A stretch of DNA of 64,000 nt, from positions 1 to 64,000 of the forward strand of contig MBQZ01000015.1 of the NCBI GenBank assembly GCA_002134785.1. The letters run 5' to 3'. The DNA is from Crenothrix sp. D3. GTDB lineage: Bacteria > Pseudomonadota > Gammaproteobacteria > Methylococcales > Methylomonadaceae. The notes beneath the pieces are model-generated. The model worked only from the letters and a program-made list of their open reading frames with translations, did not search any database and was not told where the DNA came from. Positions 51,589 through 60,845 of the stretch are shown one piece after another. Positions within the stretch are counted from its first letter, which is position 1, and the number at the start of each line of letters is the position of its first letter. A program made the translations under genes and the position numbers.

Positions 51589-53007
51589 TTAAAAATTGCA
51601 ATTAATTGGATTTTTGTGTTCACTCGATTGTCCTTCTTCAACCTCTGTTTTAGAACCCACATAACAATCTCCAATAGGAATGCTAAAGCCCTCCGCTTTA
51701 GGTTTCTTGGTATTTTGTGCCGCAGACTCTTCTTGTGGCGTAATGTCGCCATAATTTTTCCGTTCTTTAAAGATAATCGAGCCTAGTTTTTTACCTGATT
51801 TTCCCTGCTGTTCTGCGGGCAAACTGTCTTTATCCATATTGCCTTGAATGACCTCTTTGGTATGAAAACGATCATCGGTCATAAATTGTTCGGGAATAGC
51901 CTCTGGCTTTGTCTGGCTCACGGCATTCTCTTGACTGGTTTGTTCTGTACTATTTTCAACAGGGACGGATTGCACCACTGCACGCGAAGGTGTGGGTGCA
52001 ACGGGAGGCACAGTAATCTCTTCTAAATCTTTAAGCCATCCTTGTGCTATCAGCCGAACGACTTGCGGAAAAACTGGCATAAACGAGATCACATTATCTT
52101 GCAATGATTCTAAGCGTTGCTGAAACGCTGACTGTTTGACCGTATTAACAGCTACAGGTGTAGACTGGCTAGTTTGAATAGGTACTTGCTTGACTGGTGG
52201 CGCGGGTATCGACATTTCAGGCTCAGGCGTATCGGCGATACGCTCAGGAACGAGTGGAATACTTTTTTGTACGGACTGAACTGGCGTGGGCGGAGCTACG
52301 GACTTAACAACGTCAGGCACAGGGACTTTTTGTACCATCGTAGGCTGTGGCTGGCTAATTACAGGCTTGGTCTGAACGGGCGTGGTTGCTTGCACAGGAA
52401 TACCAATACGCGGCAAATTCTGCATATCACTGGGCATATTGGACGTAATTACCGCTGGTTGCGGTTGCGGCGGCGGTTGTACAGGAATGCCAATTCTGGG
52501 CAAATTAGCCATATTATCTGGCATATTCGATTTAGCGACAGGCGCAGATACACGCGCTGGTTGAACAGGTGCAGGCGTTCTTCGCACAGGAACGTGTGAT
52601 TGTTTCGCTACGCTGGCTTTAGCAACTGCCGAATGCTGAACAGGCGGAGCTTTAATATAACGTTGCCGCACTGCATTTGTAGGTGGTGGCGTTTTGGCAA
52701 CGACTACTGGACGCGGAATTTTTTTAGCAACAACAGGCGCGGGTAACGTCTTTTCTGGCTCTACTTTTTTAACAAGGATAGGTCTAGGTGCATTATTAGC
52801 AACAGGCGGCGGCTTTATTGGCAAAGGCGCGGCTTGTAAAATCAGCGTGATAGATTTGTTGGGTTTGCGTTTATCAGGTATAGGCATTGATAGCTTAATA
52901 TCAATGCTGAGCATAATGATGATATGCAGTAAAAATGAGAGTGGAACAAAAAACTTCCAACGATCCATCGCTTGATAACTCAATTTTCGTTGATACCTTA
53001 CCCCCAT
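51589..53007 (-). CDS. Proline-rich envelope-spanning protein, TonB-like N-terminus
   Basis: 472 residues, start at 53007 with a strong AGAGGAAAC site. One N-terminal membrane anchor (FFVPLSFLLHIIIMLSIDIKL, about 18-38) and the rest is extracytoplasmic: a long Pro/Val/Lys-rich stretch with PPPV, APVAK and two diverged repeats NMPDNMANLPRIGIPVQ and NMPSDMQNLPRIGIPVQ. N-terminus and Pro-rich region resemble TonB/energy transducers, but the C-terminus (GDCYVGSKTEVEEGQSSEHKNP with two Cys) is not the TonB fold. Function not known. The Cys-ended short C-terminus may be disulfide bonded. Confidence 0.72.
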   Translation of the reverse strand: MGVRYQRKLSYQAMDRWKFFVPLSFLLHIIIMLSIDIKLSMPIPDKRKPNKSITLILQAAPLPIKPPPVANNAPRPILVKKVEPEKTLPAPVVAKKIPRPVVVAKTPPPTNAVRQRYIKAPPVQHSAVAKASVAKQSHVPVRRTPAPVQPARVSAPVAKSNMPDNMANLPRIGIPVQPPPQPQPAVITSNMPSDMQNLPRIGIPVQATTPVQTKPVISQPQPTMVQKVPVPDVVKSVAPPTPVQSVQKSIPLVPERIADTPEPEMSIPAPPVKQVPIQTSQSTPVAVNTVKQSAFQQRLESLQDNVISFMPVFPQVVRLIAQGWLKDLEEITVPPVAPTPSRAVVQSVPVENSTEQTSQENAVSQTKPEAIPEQFMTDDRFHTKEVIQGNMDKDSLPAEQQGKSGKKLGSIIFKERKNYGDITPQEESAAQNTKKPKAEGFSIPIGDCYVGSKTEVEEGQSSEHKNPINCNF

Positions 53008-53104
53008 GTTTCCTCTAAAAAGCTCTTGGTGTTATTGTGCTGTGCGTTGTTTAAACGCGTATCTTAACACTGCATAACAAAAAGGGACTATTACCAGAAT
53101 ATCA

Positions 53105-53229
53105 TCACTGCCATTAAGTTAAGACAAAAATGTAGGGGCTGTGCCTTGTGCCAGCCCTGTGAACAGGTCGTTATCAGGGCAACCACAAGGGATTGCCCCT
53201 ACGGTAAATCCTTAACTTAATGGCAGTGA
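53105..53229. mobile_element. MITE-like element family A, copy 2, carrying nested family C
   Basis: The termini TCACTGCCATTAAGTTAAG (53105-53123) and its exact inverse (53211-53229) enclose a complete family C element (53131-53202). Unlike copies 1 and 3 no clean target duplication is seen (flanks AGAATATCA and TGCAGGAGG). Confidence 0.85.
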
Positions 53230-53238
53230 TGCAGGAGG

Positions 53239-53355
53239 TAGGTTGGGTTGCGGTTTTTTGCAACCCAACAAACACGATGAACAAATAACAGTTGTAATTA
53301 TAATTGTGCGTGGTTGTGTTGGGTTGCCAAAAAGACGGCAACCCAACCTACGCGG
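53239..53355. repeat. Family D copy 2 plus adjoining hairpin
   Basis: GTAGGTTGGGTTGCGGTTTT ... ACACGATGAACAAATAACAG matches 50041-50113 nearly throughout. A second hairpin TTGGGTTGCC ... GGCAACCCAACCTACG follows at about 53318-53350. The GGTTGGGTTGC / GCAACCCAAC pairing suggests a strong local hairpin. Confidence 0.75.
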
Positions 53356-53379
53356 CTTAAATAAAAGTCGAGCATCGCG

Positions 53380-54375
53380 TTAAATAATATATTTCCCATA
53401 GAAACTCACCAAATTAGATCCCATCTGGCTGTTATCAATATTAACGAAATATTTCAGTAAATCACGAAGTTCATCATCAATTTTGTCATATCCAACACCC
53501 CACGATCTGTACATTGTTGGTACGAGGTAATACAAAAATAATCTTGACTCAAAACTCTCCAAATAATTAGGCTTTTCCTTTTCTCCCGATACGAACCCAG
53601 TAAGATCGGATATATGCGGAGTTGGACTAAAAGTCCTTTTGTACATTATTAGTGAAGGTGTTATAGTTGGAAAATTTTCGTTGGCAACGTTGCGAGCATT
53701 AAAAAAACCAGCAACGGTACAGTAAGGAAACCACCCGATTTCAGGATCAAAAGGTATTCGACCTGAAAAAACATTGTCGAACCCTTTATCCATTCTTAAA
53801 TTAACAATCTGCCCTTTGTAATTTGGATTGCTATTTATCATTGCAAGTGGTGGGTAGTCACATAACACCCAAGTACAGTTGGAGTGATTAGCCGATTCTA
53901 ATAACACAGGGTTTGTGGATAAAGAATCCTTACAACAGATACTTCCACTAACCACTACAAATTTTGAATCAAGGGAATTTTGAGAGCTATTGGAAAAAAG
54001 CGGTGTTTTGTTGCTGTAATGACAATTAGTTACTGACGAGAACAAACGCCCAGATTTAAGAGCATTTTTTGACTCTTTTTCAAACCATTCGGTCAATGTT
54101 CTTTGTGCATCATATTTATCATATAGAACAGCCAAGTCTTCGATTATTGTTTCTTTATCGGGGGACAATAAATTAATGTCGGCAAAAGCGTTCACTATGT
54201 GTGCTATGGAAATTCTTTTTCCAAATAGTCTAACTATTTGTGAAATTAATCCTTTTTGATTCACATACTCCTGTAATTCTGAGTAGTTGTTGATGTACTC
54301 AAATATAACCGTAGAGTCATAGTATTGTTTCCACCAAGGTGATACAAACATATAGTGATTGTAGTTTTTAGGCAT
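53380..54375 (-). CDS. Hypothetical protein, unrecognised
   Basis: 331 residues. No signal peptide, membrane segment or domain is recognised. The sequence is rich in aromatic and polar residues (starts MPKNYNHYMFVSPWWKQYYDST), with two close Cys in SGSICCKDS. AT-rich and Asn-rich compared with its neighbours, suggesting recent acquisition. It stands alone with short repeats on both sides. The ribosome-binding region has AAGGAGTG (54382-54389, minus), which supports a real gene. Confidence 0.55.
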   Translation of the reverse strand: MPKNYNHYMFVSPWWKQYYDSTVIFEYINNYSELQEYVNQKGLISQIVRLFGKRISIAHIVNAFADINLLSPDKETIIEDLAVLYDKYDAQRTLTEWFEKESKNALKSGRLFSSVTNCHYSNKTPLFSNSSQNSLDSKFVVVSGSICCKDSLSTNPVLLESANHSNCTWVLCDYPPLAMINSNPNYKGQIVNLRMDKGFDNVFSGRIPFDPEIGWFPYCTVAGFFNARNVANENFPTITPSLIMYKRTFSPTPHISDLTGFVSGEKEKPNYLESFESRLFLYYLVPTMYRSWGVGYDKIDDELRDLLKYFVNIDNSQMGSNLVSFYGKYII

Positions 54376-54513
54376 CGCTCACTCCTTTCTGAAAATAGTT
54401 GCTCTCTAAATTTATGATGCCTAACATGAATGGTTGCTCAATCTTTATTTAGACACCTCAAGAGGTATTATTGTAGGCGTACAGTTTTTGCTAGTTGTTA
54501 TAAAAACGACATT

Positions 54514-54550
54514 CTCAACCTGCTAAGTTTATTAAACTCAACAGGTTGAG
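54514..54550 (-). terminator. Terminator after epmB
   Basis: CTCAACCTG and CAGGTTGAG form a 9-bp outer stem, with an inner AGTTT/AAACT pairing. On the minus strand it is followed by GTTTTTAT, consistent with an intrinsic terminator about 75 bp after the epmB stop. Confidence 0.7.
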
Positions 54551-54623
54551 AGATTATAACTATTTGTCTCTAAAATAAAGCAAAGTATTTATTTTACGCC
54601 CCAATACTGATGATAAGTATGCT

Positions 54624-55637
54624 TCACCCCACCACATACCGCTTAGAATCCGCCCCCGCGACTTCTTTAACCAGCTTAGGCACAAGATAGCCCGAAAGAC
54701 ACGCTTGTACCCGTTCCATTAATAATAAAGCCTCAATTTCTGACACCGCAAAATGCCCTGTACCTGTGGCTTTATCTAATAGATGCAGGTAGTAGGGAAT
54801 CACGCCGTGTTGAAATAAACGTTCGCTGAGTTCACACAGTACCGCCGCGTCGTCATTGACTCCTTTTAACAGCACGGATTGATTCAATAAGGTGATGCCG
54901 TAGTTTTTGAGTTGTTGGCAGGCGGTGATGACGCGCTCATTGAGTTCGTTGGCGTGGTTGCAATGTAGCACTAGGATGATTTGTTTGGGGCTTTGGGTTA
55001 GGGTGTGAATGAGTGCTGGGGTGATACGCGCAGGCAGGACGATGGGCAGGCGGCTATGGATGCGGATGCGTTTGATGTGGTCGATTTGGTTGATTTGTTC
55101 AATCAGGCGGGTGAGTCTGGCATCGTTGAGTAATAAGGGGTCGCCACCGCTGAAAATGACTTCGTGGATGCTGGGGTCGTTTTCTATGCTGAGGATGGCG
55201 GCGTGTTCTTGTTGTTTGCTGAGTTGTAAGTCGGCGTAGGGGAAGTTACGGCGGAAACAATAGCGGCAGTTAATCGCACAACTGCCTGTGTTGATGAGTA
55301 ATACGCGCCCTTGGTATTTGTGCAATATGCCTGTTTGAGTGGCAGCGGGTAAGTCACCGACAGGGTCGTTGTTGTAGCCTGCATAAAAGTCGAGTTCATC
55401 TGTTATGGGTAATACTTGGCGCAACAAGGGGTCGAAAGGATTGCCTTTTTCCATGCAGGCGGCAAAACTTAACGGCACGCGCATGGCGAACTGTTGCGCG
55501 GCGGTTGCTGATACAGGTAAGTCACTGGGATTTAAGTCTAAATACCGACATAGGTCGTCTATATTGGTGAATGCTTGGGCAAGTTGTTGTTGCCAATTTT
55601 GGCAAAAATGAGCGGTCTCGTGCGTTGATTCTGTCAT
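54624..55637 (-). CDS. epmB: EF-P beta-lysylation radical SAM aminomutase EpmB
   Basis: 337 residues of the KamA-like lysine 2,3-aminomutase family. The [4Fe-4S] cluster motif is Cys120-x3-Cys124-x2-Cys127 (GSCAINCRYCFRR). Later blocks HEVIFSGGDPLLL, RIRIHSRLPIVLPARIT and NQSVLLKGVNDD are typical. EpmB converts alpha-lysine to (R)-beta-lysine, which EpmA attaches to EF-P. The gene is divergent from efp-epmA with an 82-bp promoter region between, so all three are in one locus. Length matches E. coli EpmB (342). Confidence 0.96.
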   Translation of the reverse strand: MTESTHETAHFCQNWQQQLAQAFTNIDDLCRYLDLNPSDLPVSATAAQQFAMRVPLSFAACMEKGNPFDPLLRQVLPITDELDFYAGYNNDPVGDLPAATQTGILHKYQGRVLLINTGSCAINCRYCFRRNFPYADLQLSKQQEHAAILSIENDPSIHEVIFSGGDPLLLNDARLTRLIEQINQIDHIKRIRIHSRLPIVLPARITPALIHTLTQSPKQIILVLHCNHANELNERVITACQQLKNYGITLLNQSVLLKGVNDDAAVLCELSERLFQHGVIPYYLHLLDKATGTGHFAVSEIEALLLMERVQACLSGYLVPKLVKEVAGADSKRYVVG

Positions 55638-55719
55638 GTGTCGAGGTTTTTAGGTTTCTATCCGTAGGAGGCTTACATTATAATGGTTCGTTTACATTGT
55701 TTATCATCTTGAGGATAAA

Positions 55720-56289
55720 ATGGCTAGTTATAGTACGAGTGAGTTTAAAGCAGGGTTAAAAGTCATGTTAGACAATGACCCGTGTGCGATTATTGAAAAT
55801 GAATTTGTTAAACCGGGTAAGGGTCAGGCGTTTAATCGCGTTAAGATTAGAAACTTGAAAACAGGTCGCGTGATTGAAAGAACATTTAAATCAGGCGAGT
55901 CGTTGGAAGGCGCGGATATAGTCGAGATGGAGATGCAATATCTGTATAACGATGGCGAGTTTAGACATTTTATGAACAATGAAAGCTTTGAACAGTATCA
56001 ATGTGATGAAAAAATCGTTGGCGATACGGGTAAATGGTTGAAAGATCAGGATATGTGTACGGTTATGTTATGGAATGACGCGCCCATTGGTGTAACACCT
56101 GCCAATTTTGTGGAATTAACCATTGTGGAAACGGATCCTGGTGTGCGCGGTGATACGTCAGGCGGCGGCGGTAAACCTGCTAAACTGGAAACAGGCGCGG
56201 TGGTGCGTGTACCATTGTTTGTACAAACCGATGAAATGATTAAAGTCGATACCCGCACTGGCGAATATATTTCGCGCGTTAAAGAATGA
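55720..56289 (+). CDS. efp: Elongation factor P
   Basis: 189 residues: KOW-like domain I with the modification site Lys34 in VKPGKGQAF, followed by two OB domains ([48 protein letters not shown] and the C-terminal [24 protein letters not shown]). EF-P rescues ribosomes stalled at polyproline stretches; the beta-lysylated Lys34 form is the active one in gammaproteobacteria. Its stop overlaps the epmA start (ATGA). Both modification enzymes are adjacent. Confidence 0.98.
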   Translation: MASYSTSEFKAGLKVMLDNDPCAIIENEFVKPGKGQAFNRVKIRNLKTGRVIERTFKSGESLEGADIVEMEMQYLYNDGEFRHFMNNESFEQYQCDEKIVGDTGKWLKDQDMCTVMLWNDAPIGVTPANFVELTIVETDPGVRGDTSGGGGKPAKLETGAVVRVPLFVQTDEMIKVDTRTGEYISRVKE

Positions 56290-57269
56290 TGCAGACCCCT
56301 TGGCAGCCTAGTTGCTCTATCGAAATGCTGCATTTAAGAGCGTGGCTGTTAGCAAAAATTCGCGCGTTTTTTTTAGAAAAAGCGGTGTTGGAAGTGGAAA
56401 CGCCGCTGTTGAGTCATACTATTGGCACTGATCCGTCTTTGGCATTTTTTGCCACACACTATAATTTGCCGCCCTTTTATCATCGATTATTTCTGCAAAC
56501 GTCTCCTGAATTTGCGATGAAACGCTTGCTTGCCGCAGGCTGTGGTTCTATTTATCAAATTGCCAAGGCGTTTAGAAATGGTGAATCGGGACGGTTTCAT
56601 AATCCTGAATTTACGCTGTTGGAATGGTATCGGGTTGGCTTTACGTTGCCAGAATTGATGGATGAAGTGGCTGAATTAATCGTGTCTCTATTTGCTGAAC
56701 ACGCCGCTTTATCGGGTGTAGAGCGACATAGTTATCAAGCGATTTTTCAGCAGTACACAGGCTTAGACGCGCTGGTTTTTTGTTATGAGGATTATTGTGC
56801 TTACGCACTGGCGAATGAATTGCCTGAGGCTGTGGCGTTGTGTGAATATGACCACGCGTTGTGGCTGGATGTGTTATTCAGCCATAAAGTGCAGCCGTAT
56901 TTAGGTAAAAACTCACTCTGTATGATTTACGGCTATCCTGCTTGTCAGTCCTCATTGGCGCGTATTAATGCTGATAATTCATTAGTAACTGATCGCGTGG
57001 AGTTGTTTATTAATGGCGTTGAATTGGGTAATGGTTTTTATGAATTAACCGATGCTGTTGAACAAAATCAACGCTTTGATGCTGAAATAGCGGTTAGGCA
57101 ACAGAATAATCTAGCTGCTGTGGTTAAAGATGAGCGGTTGATTGCCGCTTTAAATGCTGGCTTACCTGAGTGTTCGGGCATAGCCATTGGCTTGGATAGA
57201 TTACTGATGTTGTTATCAAAAAGTGCCTCCATAGACGAAGTTCTGAGTTTTTCAATACACAGGGCTTAA
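56286..57269 (+). CDS. epmA: EF-P--(R)-beta-lysine ligase EpmA (GenX/PoxA)
   Basis: 327 residues of the class II lysyl-tRNA-synthetase-like family without the tRNA-binding domain: [67 protein letters not shown] and the ATP-binding C-terminal [12 protein letters not shown]. It attaches (R)-beta-lysine to EF-P Lys34. It overlaps efp by 4 nt and so is translationally coupled. EpmC (the hydroxylase) is not in this locus. Full length (E. coli 325). Confidence 0.97.
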   Translation: MMQTPWQPSCSIEMLHLRAWLLAKIRAFFLEKAVLEVETPLLSHTIGTDPSLAFFATHYNLPPFYHRLFLQTSPEFAMKRLLAAGCGSIYQIAKAFRNGESGRFHNPEFTLLEWYRVGFTLPELMDEVAELIVSLFAEHAALSGVERHSYQAIFQQYTGLDALVFCYEDYCAYALANELPEAVALCEYDHALWLDVLFSHKVQPYLGKNSLCMIYGYPACQSSLARINADNSLVTDRVELFINGVELGNGFYELTDAVEQNQRFDAEIAVRQQNNLAAVVKDERLIAALNAGLPECSGIAIGLDRLLMLLSKSASIDEVLSFSIHRA

Positions 57270-57349
57270 GCAGTTTGAATATTTACTGTGTTATAATTCG
57301 CCAATATTTTGTTATTCGTTCATAGACGCTTTATTTTTTAGATACTTAC

Positions 57350-59752
57350 ATGAAACTAAATACTTTTTCTCGCTTGTTATTATTATCCTTGCTTGCGTCA
57401 CAAGCTGTTGAAGCGGGGGATGAATTCATCGTTAGAGACATTCAAGTCAAAGGTTTGCAACGGATTTCTGCGGGTACGGTTTATAACGATTTTCCTGTGA
57501 ATGTCGGTGAGCGATTTTCCTTAGACCACTCCGCAGCCGCGATAAGAGCTTTATTTAAAACAGGTTTTTTTAAGGACGTGTCGCTGTCAAGAGAAGGCTC
57601 AACGCTGGTTATTAAGGTTGTCGAGCGTCCTACCATTGCAAAAATTGCGTTTGAAGGCAATAAAGACCTGAGTAAAGACGATTTAACCAAAGCCTTGGAT
57701 AAAATTGGTTTATCCGAAGGTAAAGTATTTGATAAGCAAGTATTAGATAAAGTCGAGCAAGAGTTAAGCCGTCAGTATCTCAGTCATGGCAAATACGGGC
57801 TACAGATTAAAACCGATGTGACAACCATGACGCGAAATCGTGTCGGCATTAATATTACTATTTCTGAAGGTCGTGTTACCAAAATTAAACAGGTTAACAT
57901 CGTTGGGAACAACGCCTTTGATGATAAAACCTTGCTGAGTAAATTTGAGTTAAGCCCGTCTAATTTATTGTCGTTTTATACTAAAAATGACCAATATTCC
58001 AAGCAAAAACTATCCGCCGATTTAGAAAGTTTACTGTCTTATTATTTAGATCGCGGTTATATTAATTTTGCGATTGAATCGACGCAAGTCGCTATTACGC
58101 CTGACAAAAAAGATATTTATGTCACCATTAATGTCAAAGAAGGTGATGTTTACACGCTGAATAAAGTTAAATTAGCGGGTAACTTAGTTGTGCCACCCGA
58201 TCAATTAACTAAATTAGTCAGTGTAGGACCTGGTGAGGTTTTTTCTCGCAAAAATGCTACCCAAACATCTAAGGCAATTCAAGACCGTTTAGGCGATGAA
58301 GGTTATGCGTTTGCTAACGTCAATATGGTGCCAGAAATTATCGAAGCTACTAAAACCGTCGATATGACGTTTGCGGTTGATCCAGGTAAACGTGTTTATG
58401 TGAATCGTATCAATATACGCGGCAATGCGACCACCCGCGATGAAGTATTGCGTCGTGAAATGCGCCAAATGGAATCAAGCTGGGCTTCCAGTTCAAAAAT
58501 TGAACGTTCAAAAGTCCGTTTGGAACGTTTAGGGTATTTTGAATCAGTGAATGTAGAAACTCCGCCTGTTGCAGGCGCGGCTGACAAAATTGATGCCAAT
58601 TACACCGTAGTGGAAAAAGCATCGGGTAATTTATCAGCAGGGGTTGGTTACTCACAGGTTCAAGGGATTATATTAAATGCCAATGTAGCTCAAGATAACG
58701 TATTTGGCTCAGGTAAACGTATTAACCTCGCGTTTAACAACAGTACCTTTACCACTAATTATCAATTTGGTTTTTTTAATCCCTATTTTACGGTTGATGG
58801 TGTCAGTCAAGGCTACAATCTTGGTTATGCCAAACGTAACGCGGGGGCTATAAATTTGGCTAACTACACCACTGATGTCGCGAATGCTGGCACCAATTTT
58901 GGTATTCCGTTAAATGAATTTGATTCGATACGTTTTGATACTGACCTAAGGCACACGAATTTAAAAATCAATCAATACGATAACGATGTGTATGGAAACA
59001 CCAGTAATGTTTATAGTTCTAAACAAATCCGTGATTTTTTCCAGCAAGAAGGCTGTTCGCAGACAGTATTTTTAAACGGCGGTACTGTACCTGTAGCCAT
59101 ACCTGACAATAGCTGTAAGTTTTTGACCTTAGGCGAAACAATCAGTTGGACGCACGATACACTGAATAGAGCAATATTCCCTAGTGAAGGTGGGCAACAA
59201 CGTGCTTCTGCTCAAGCAACCGTTCCAGGTAGTGACTTAACTTATTTTAAACTCGGTTACAGACACCAACATTATTTCCCTATAGCCAAAGATTTTACCT
59301 TTAAACTAAATGGTGAAATTGGTTATGGTGACGGTTATGGTGGTACTCAGGGCTTGCCGTTTTTTGAAAATTATTTTGCAGGCGGTACAGGTTCAGTGCG
59401 TGGCTTTAGAAACAATACGCTAGGGCCTACAGATACTCAAGATAATGTATTAGGCGGCACTGTTATTCAGGGCAATCCCATTGGTGGTTCTACTAAAATC
59501 ATTGGTAATGCTGAATTGTTTTTTCCTGTGCCTTTTATGACAGAGACAAAATCAGTTAGATTAGGGACGTTCTTCGATGCAGGAACCGTCAGCAATGGTT
59601 TTTCAGTCGGTCAAATGCGCTATTCTACAGGGCTTTCAGGTGAGTGGTTATCACCCTTTGGCGCATTATCTGTCAGTGCCGCAGTTCCTCTTAACTCTCA
59701 GACTACCGATCAAAAACAAGCCTTTCAATTTAACTTCGGTCAAAATTTCTGA
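57350..59752 (+). CDS. bamA: Outer-membrane protein assembly factor BamA
   Basis: 800 residues. Signal peptide (1-22, QAVEA), five POTRA repeats (about 25-350: FIVRDIQVKGLQRISAGTVYND, IAKIAFEGNKDLSKDDL, ...VTKIKQVNIVGNNAFDDKTL, TLNKVKLAGNLV, VNRINIRGNATTRDEVLRREM) and a C-terminal 16-strand barrel ending in ...FQFNFGQNF. The lid-loop GSVRGFRNNTLGP is the essential VRGF motif. BamA folds outer-membrane proteins, perhaps including the C39-barrel protein here. Extra Cys pair in a barrel loop (EGCSQTVF, NSCKFL). Unlike E. coli, it follows epmA, not rseP. Confidence 0.97.
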   Translation: MKLNTFSRLLLLSLLASQAVEAGDEFIVRDIQVKGLQRISAGTVYNDFPVNVGERFSLDHSAAAIRALFKTGFFKDVSLSREGSTLVIKVVERPTIAKIAFEGNKDLSKDDLTKALDKIGLSEGKVFDKQVLDKVEQELSRQYLSHGKYGLQIKTDVTTMTRNRVGINITISEGRVTKIKQVNIVGNNAFDDKTLLSKFELSPSNLLSFYTKNDQYSKQKLSADLESLLSYYLDRGYINFAIESTQVAITPDKKDIYVTINVKEGDVYTLNKVKLAGNLVVPPDQLTKLVSVGPGEVFSRKNATQTSKAIQDRLGDEGYAFANVNMVPEIIEATKTVDMTFAVDPGKRVYVNRINIRGNATTRDEVLRREMRQMESSWASSSKIERSKVRLERLGYFESVNVETPPVAGAADKIDANYTVVEKASGNLSAGVGYSQVQGIILNANVAQDNVFGSGKRINLAFNNSTFTTNYQFGFFNPYFTVDGVSQGYNLGYAKRNAGAINLANYTTDVANAGTNFGIPLNEFDSIRFDTDLRHTNLKINQYDNDVYGNTSNVYSSKQIRDFFQQEGCSQTVFLNGGTVPVAIPDNSCKFLTLGETISWTHDTLNRAIFPSEGGQQRASAQATVPGSDLTYFKLGYRHQHYFPIAKDFTFKLNGEIGYGDGYGGTQGLPFFENYFAGGTGSVRGFRNNTLGPTDTQDNVLGGTVIQGNPIGGSTKIIGNAELFFPVPFMTETKSVRLGTFFDAGTVSNGFSVGQMRYSTGLSGEWLSPFGALSVSAAVPLNSQTTDQKQAFQFNFGQNF

Positions 59753-59846
59753 GAAGTTATTTTAGTTTAATGAACTTATCCCCTATAATTTCACGCCTTG
59801 TTAGTGACTATTTATTTTTTACCCATAATTGGAGATCGATTTAACA

Positions 59847-60347
59847 ATGAAAAAGAAAATTGCTTTATTTTTAGGATTATTACTGGCTAGCAGTGTCAGT
59901 TACGCTGATTTAAAAATTGGTTTCGTTAATATCCCTGCGGTACTTGAAAAAGCACCACAAGCTGAAAAAGCTAAAAAACGTTTGGAAGTAAAATTTTCGC
60001 CGCGTGACAAACAATTAGTTGCACAGCAAAAAGAAATTACTACTATGGAAGAAAAAATGACCAAAGATGCGGCGGTCATGAGTGAATCAGAAAAAGCTAA
60101 TTTAGAAAGAGATATTCTCAATAAAAAAAGAGATGCAAAAAGATCACAACAAGAATTTAGCGAAGACTTTAATGCTAGCCGTAACGAAGAATTAGGTAAA
60201 TTACAAAAGCATATTATCGAAGCAATCCGTGAAATCGCTAAAGATCAAAACTTCGATTTATTGTTAACAGAAGGTGTTATTTACGCCAACGACAAAATTG
60301 ATGTAACTGCCCAAGTTCAACAAAAACTGTTAAAAATACCTGAATAA
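59847..60347 (+). CDS. skp: Periplasmic chaperone Skp/OmpH
   Basis: 166 residues from ATG 59847 (GGAGA site upstream; the open frame to 59829 is not used). Signal peptide 1-20 (SSVSYA). The mature start DLKIGFVNIPAVLEKAPQAEKAKKRLE is a Skp hallmark, followed by long charged helices (KEITTMEEKMTKDAAV..., KRDAKRSQQEFSEDF) forming the tentacles, and the C-terminal DLLLTEGVIYANDKIDVTAQV strand. Skp delivers outer-membrane proteins to BamA. Directly after bamA as in other proteobacteria. Confidence 0.95.
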   Translation: MKKKIALFLGLLLASSVSYADLKIGFVNIPAVLEKAPQAEKAKKRLEVKFSPRDKQLVAQQKEITTMEEKMTKDAAVMSESEKANLERDILNKKRDAKRSQQEFSEDFNASRNEELGKLQKHIIEAIREIAKDQNFDLLLTEGVIYANDKIDVTAQVQQKLLKIPE

Positions 60348-60401
60348 AATATTGTCCTTAAGCAATACCCCCCAACCTTTAATAAAAACTCTCCCTACGC
60401 C

Positions 60402-60845
60402 ATGTCTATTACGTTGGATATTTTACAAATACAAGCCTTCTTGCCTCATCGATACCCTTTCTTATTGGTCGATAAGGTCATTGAGTGTGAACCTGGAATC
60501 AGGCTATTAGGCGTAAAAAATGTTACTTATAATGAACCTTTTTTTCAAGGGCATTTTCCACAAAAGCCCATTATGCCAGGCGTTCTTATTTTAGAATCAT
60601 TAGCTCAAGCAACGGGTTTACTTGCTTCGGAAACGGCAGGTGATGAACTAGAAGGCATGATCTATTATTTGGTGGGTATTGATAAAGCCAAATTTAAAAG
60701 ACCTGTTGTACCAGGGGATCAACTCATGTTGGAAGCCAAATTTCTCAAAAGTAGACGTAATATTTGGGCATTTGAATGTCGTGCCGAAGTGGATGGTGAT
60801 TTTGTAGCGAGTGCAGAAATTCGATGCGCAGCGGTAGTGAATTAG
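60402..60845 (+). CDS. fabZ: 3-hydroxyacyl-[acyl-carrier-protein] dehydratase FabZ
   Basis: 147 residues, hotdog fold. [13 protein letters not shown], active-site His in [19 protein letters not shown] and Glu in LESLAQATG. Dehydrates 3-hydroxyacyl-ACP in fatty acid and lipid A precursor synthesis. It directly follows skp, so the lpxD gene normally found between them is absent. It overlaps lpxA by 22 nt. Confidence 0.96.
   Translation: MSITLDILQIQAFLPHRYPFLLVDKVIECEPGIRLLGVKNVTYNEPFFQGHFPQKPIMPGVLILESLAQATGLLASETAGDELEGMIYYLVGIDKAKFKRPVVPGDQLMLEAKFLKSRRNIWAFECRAEVDGDFVASAEIRCAAVVN

Noticed and set aside
52174-52599. 141-codon plus-strand frame opposite the proline-rich gene
   Set aside because: Antisense shadow of a proline/valine-rich coding sequence; Arg/Leu/Gly-rich composition is what such shadows give.
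51589-53007. TonB protein
   Set aside because: N-terminal anchor and Pro-rich region fit, but the C-terminal TonB fold and its YP motif are missing and there are no exbB/exbD genes.
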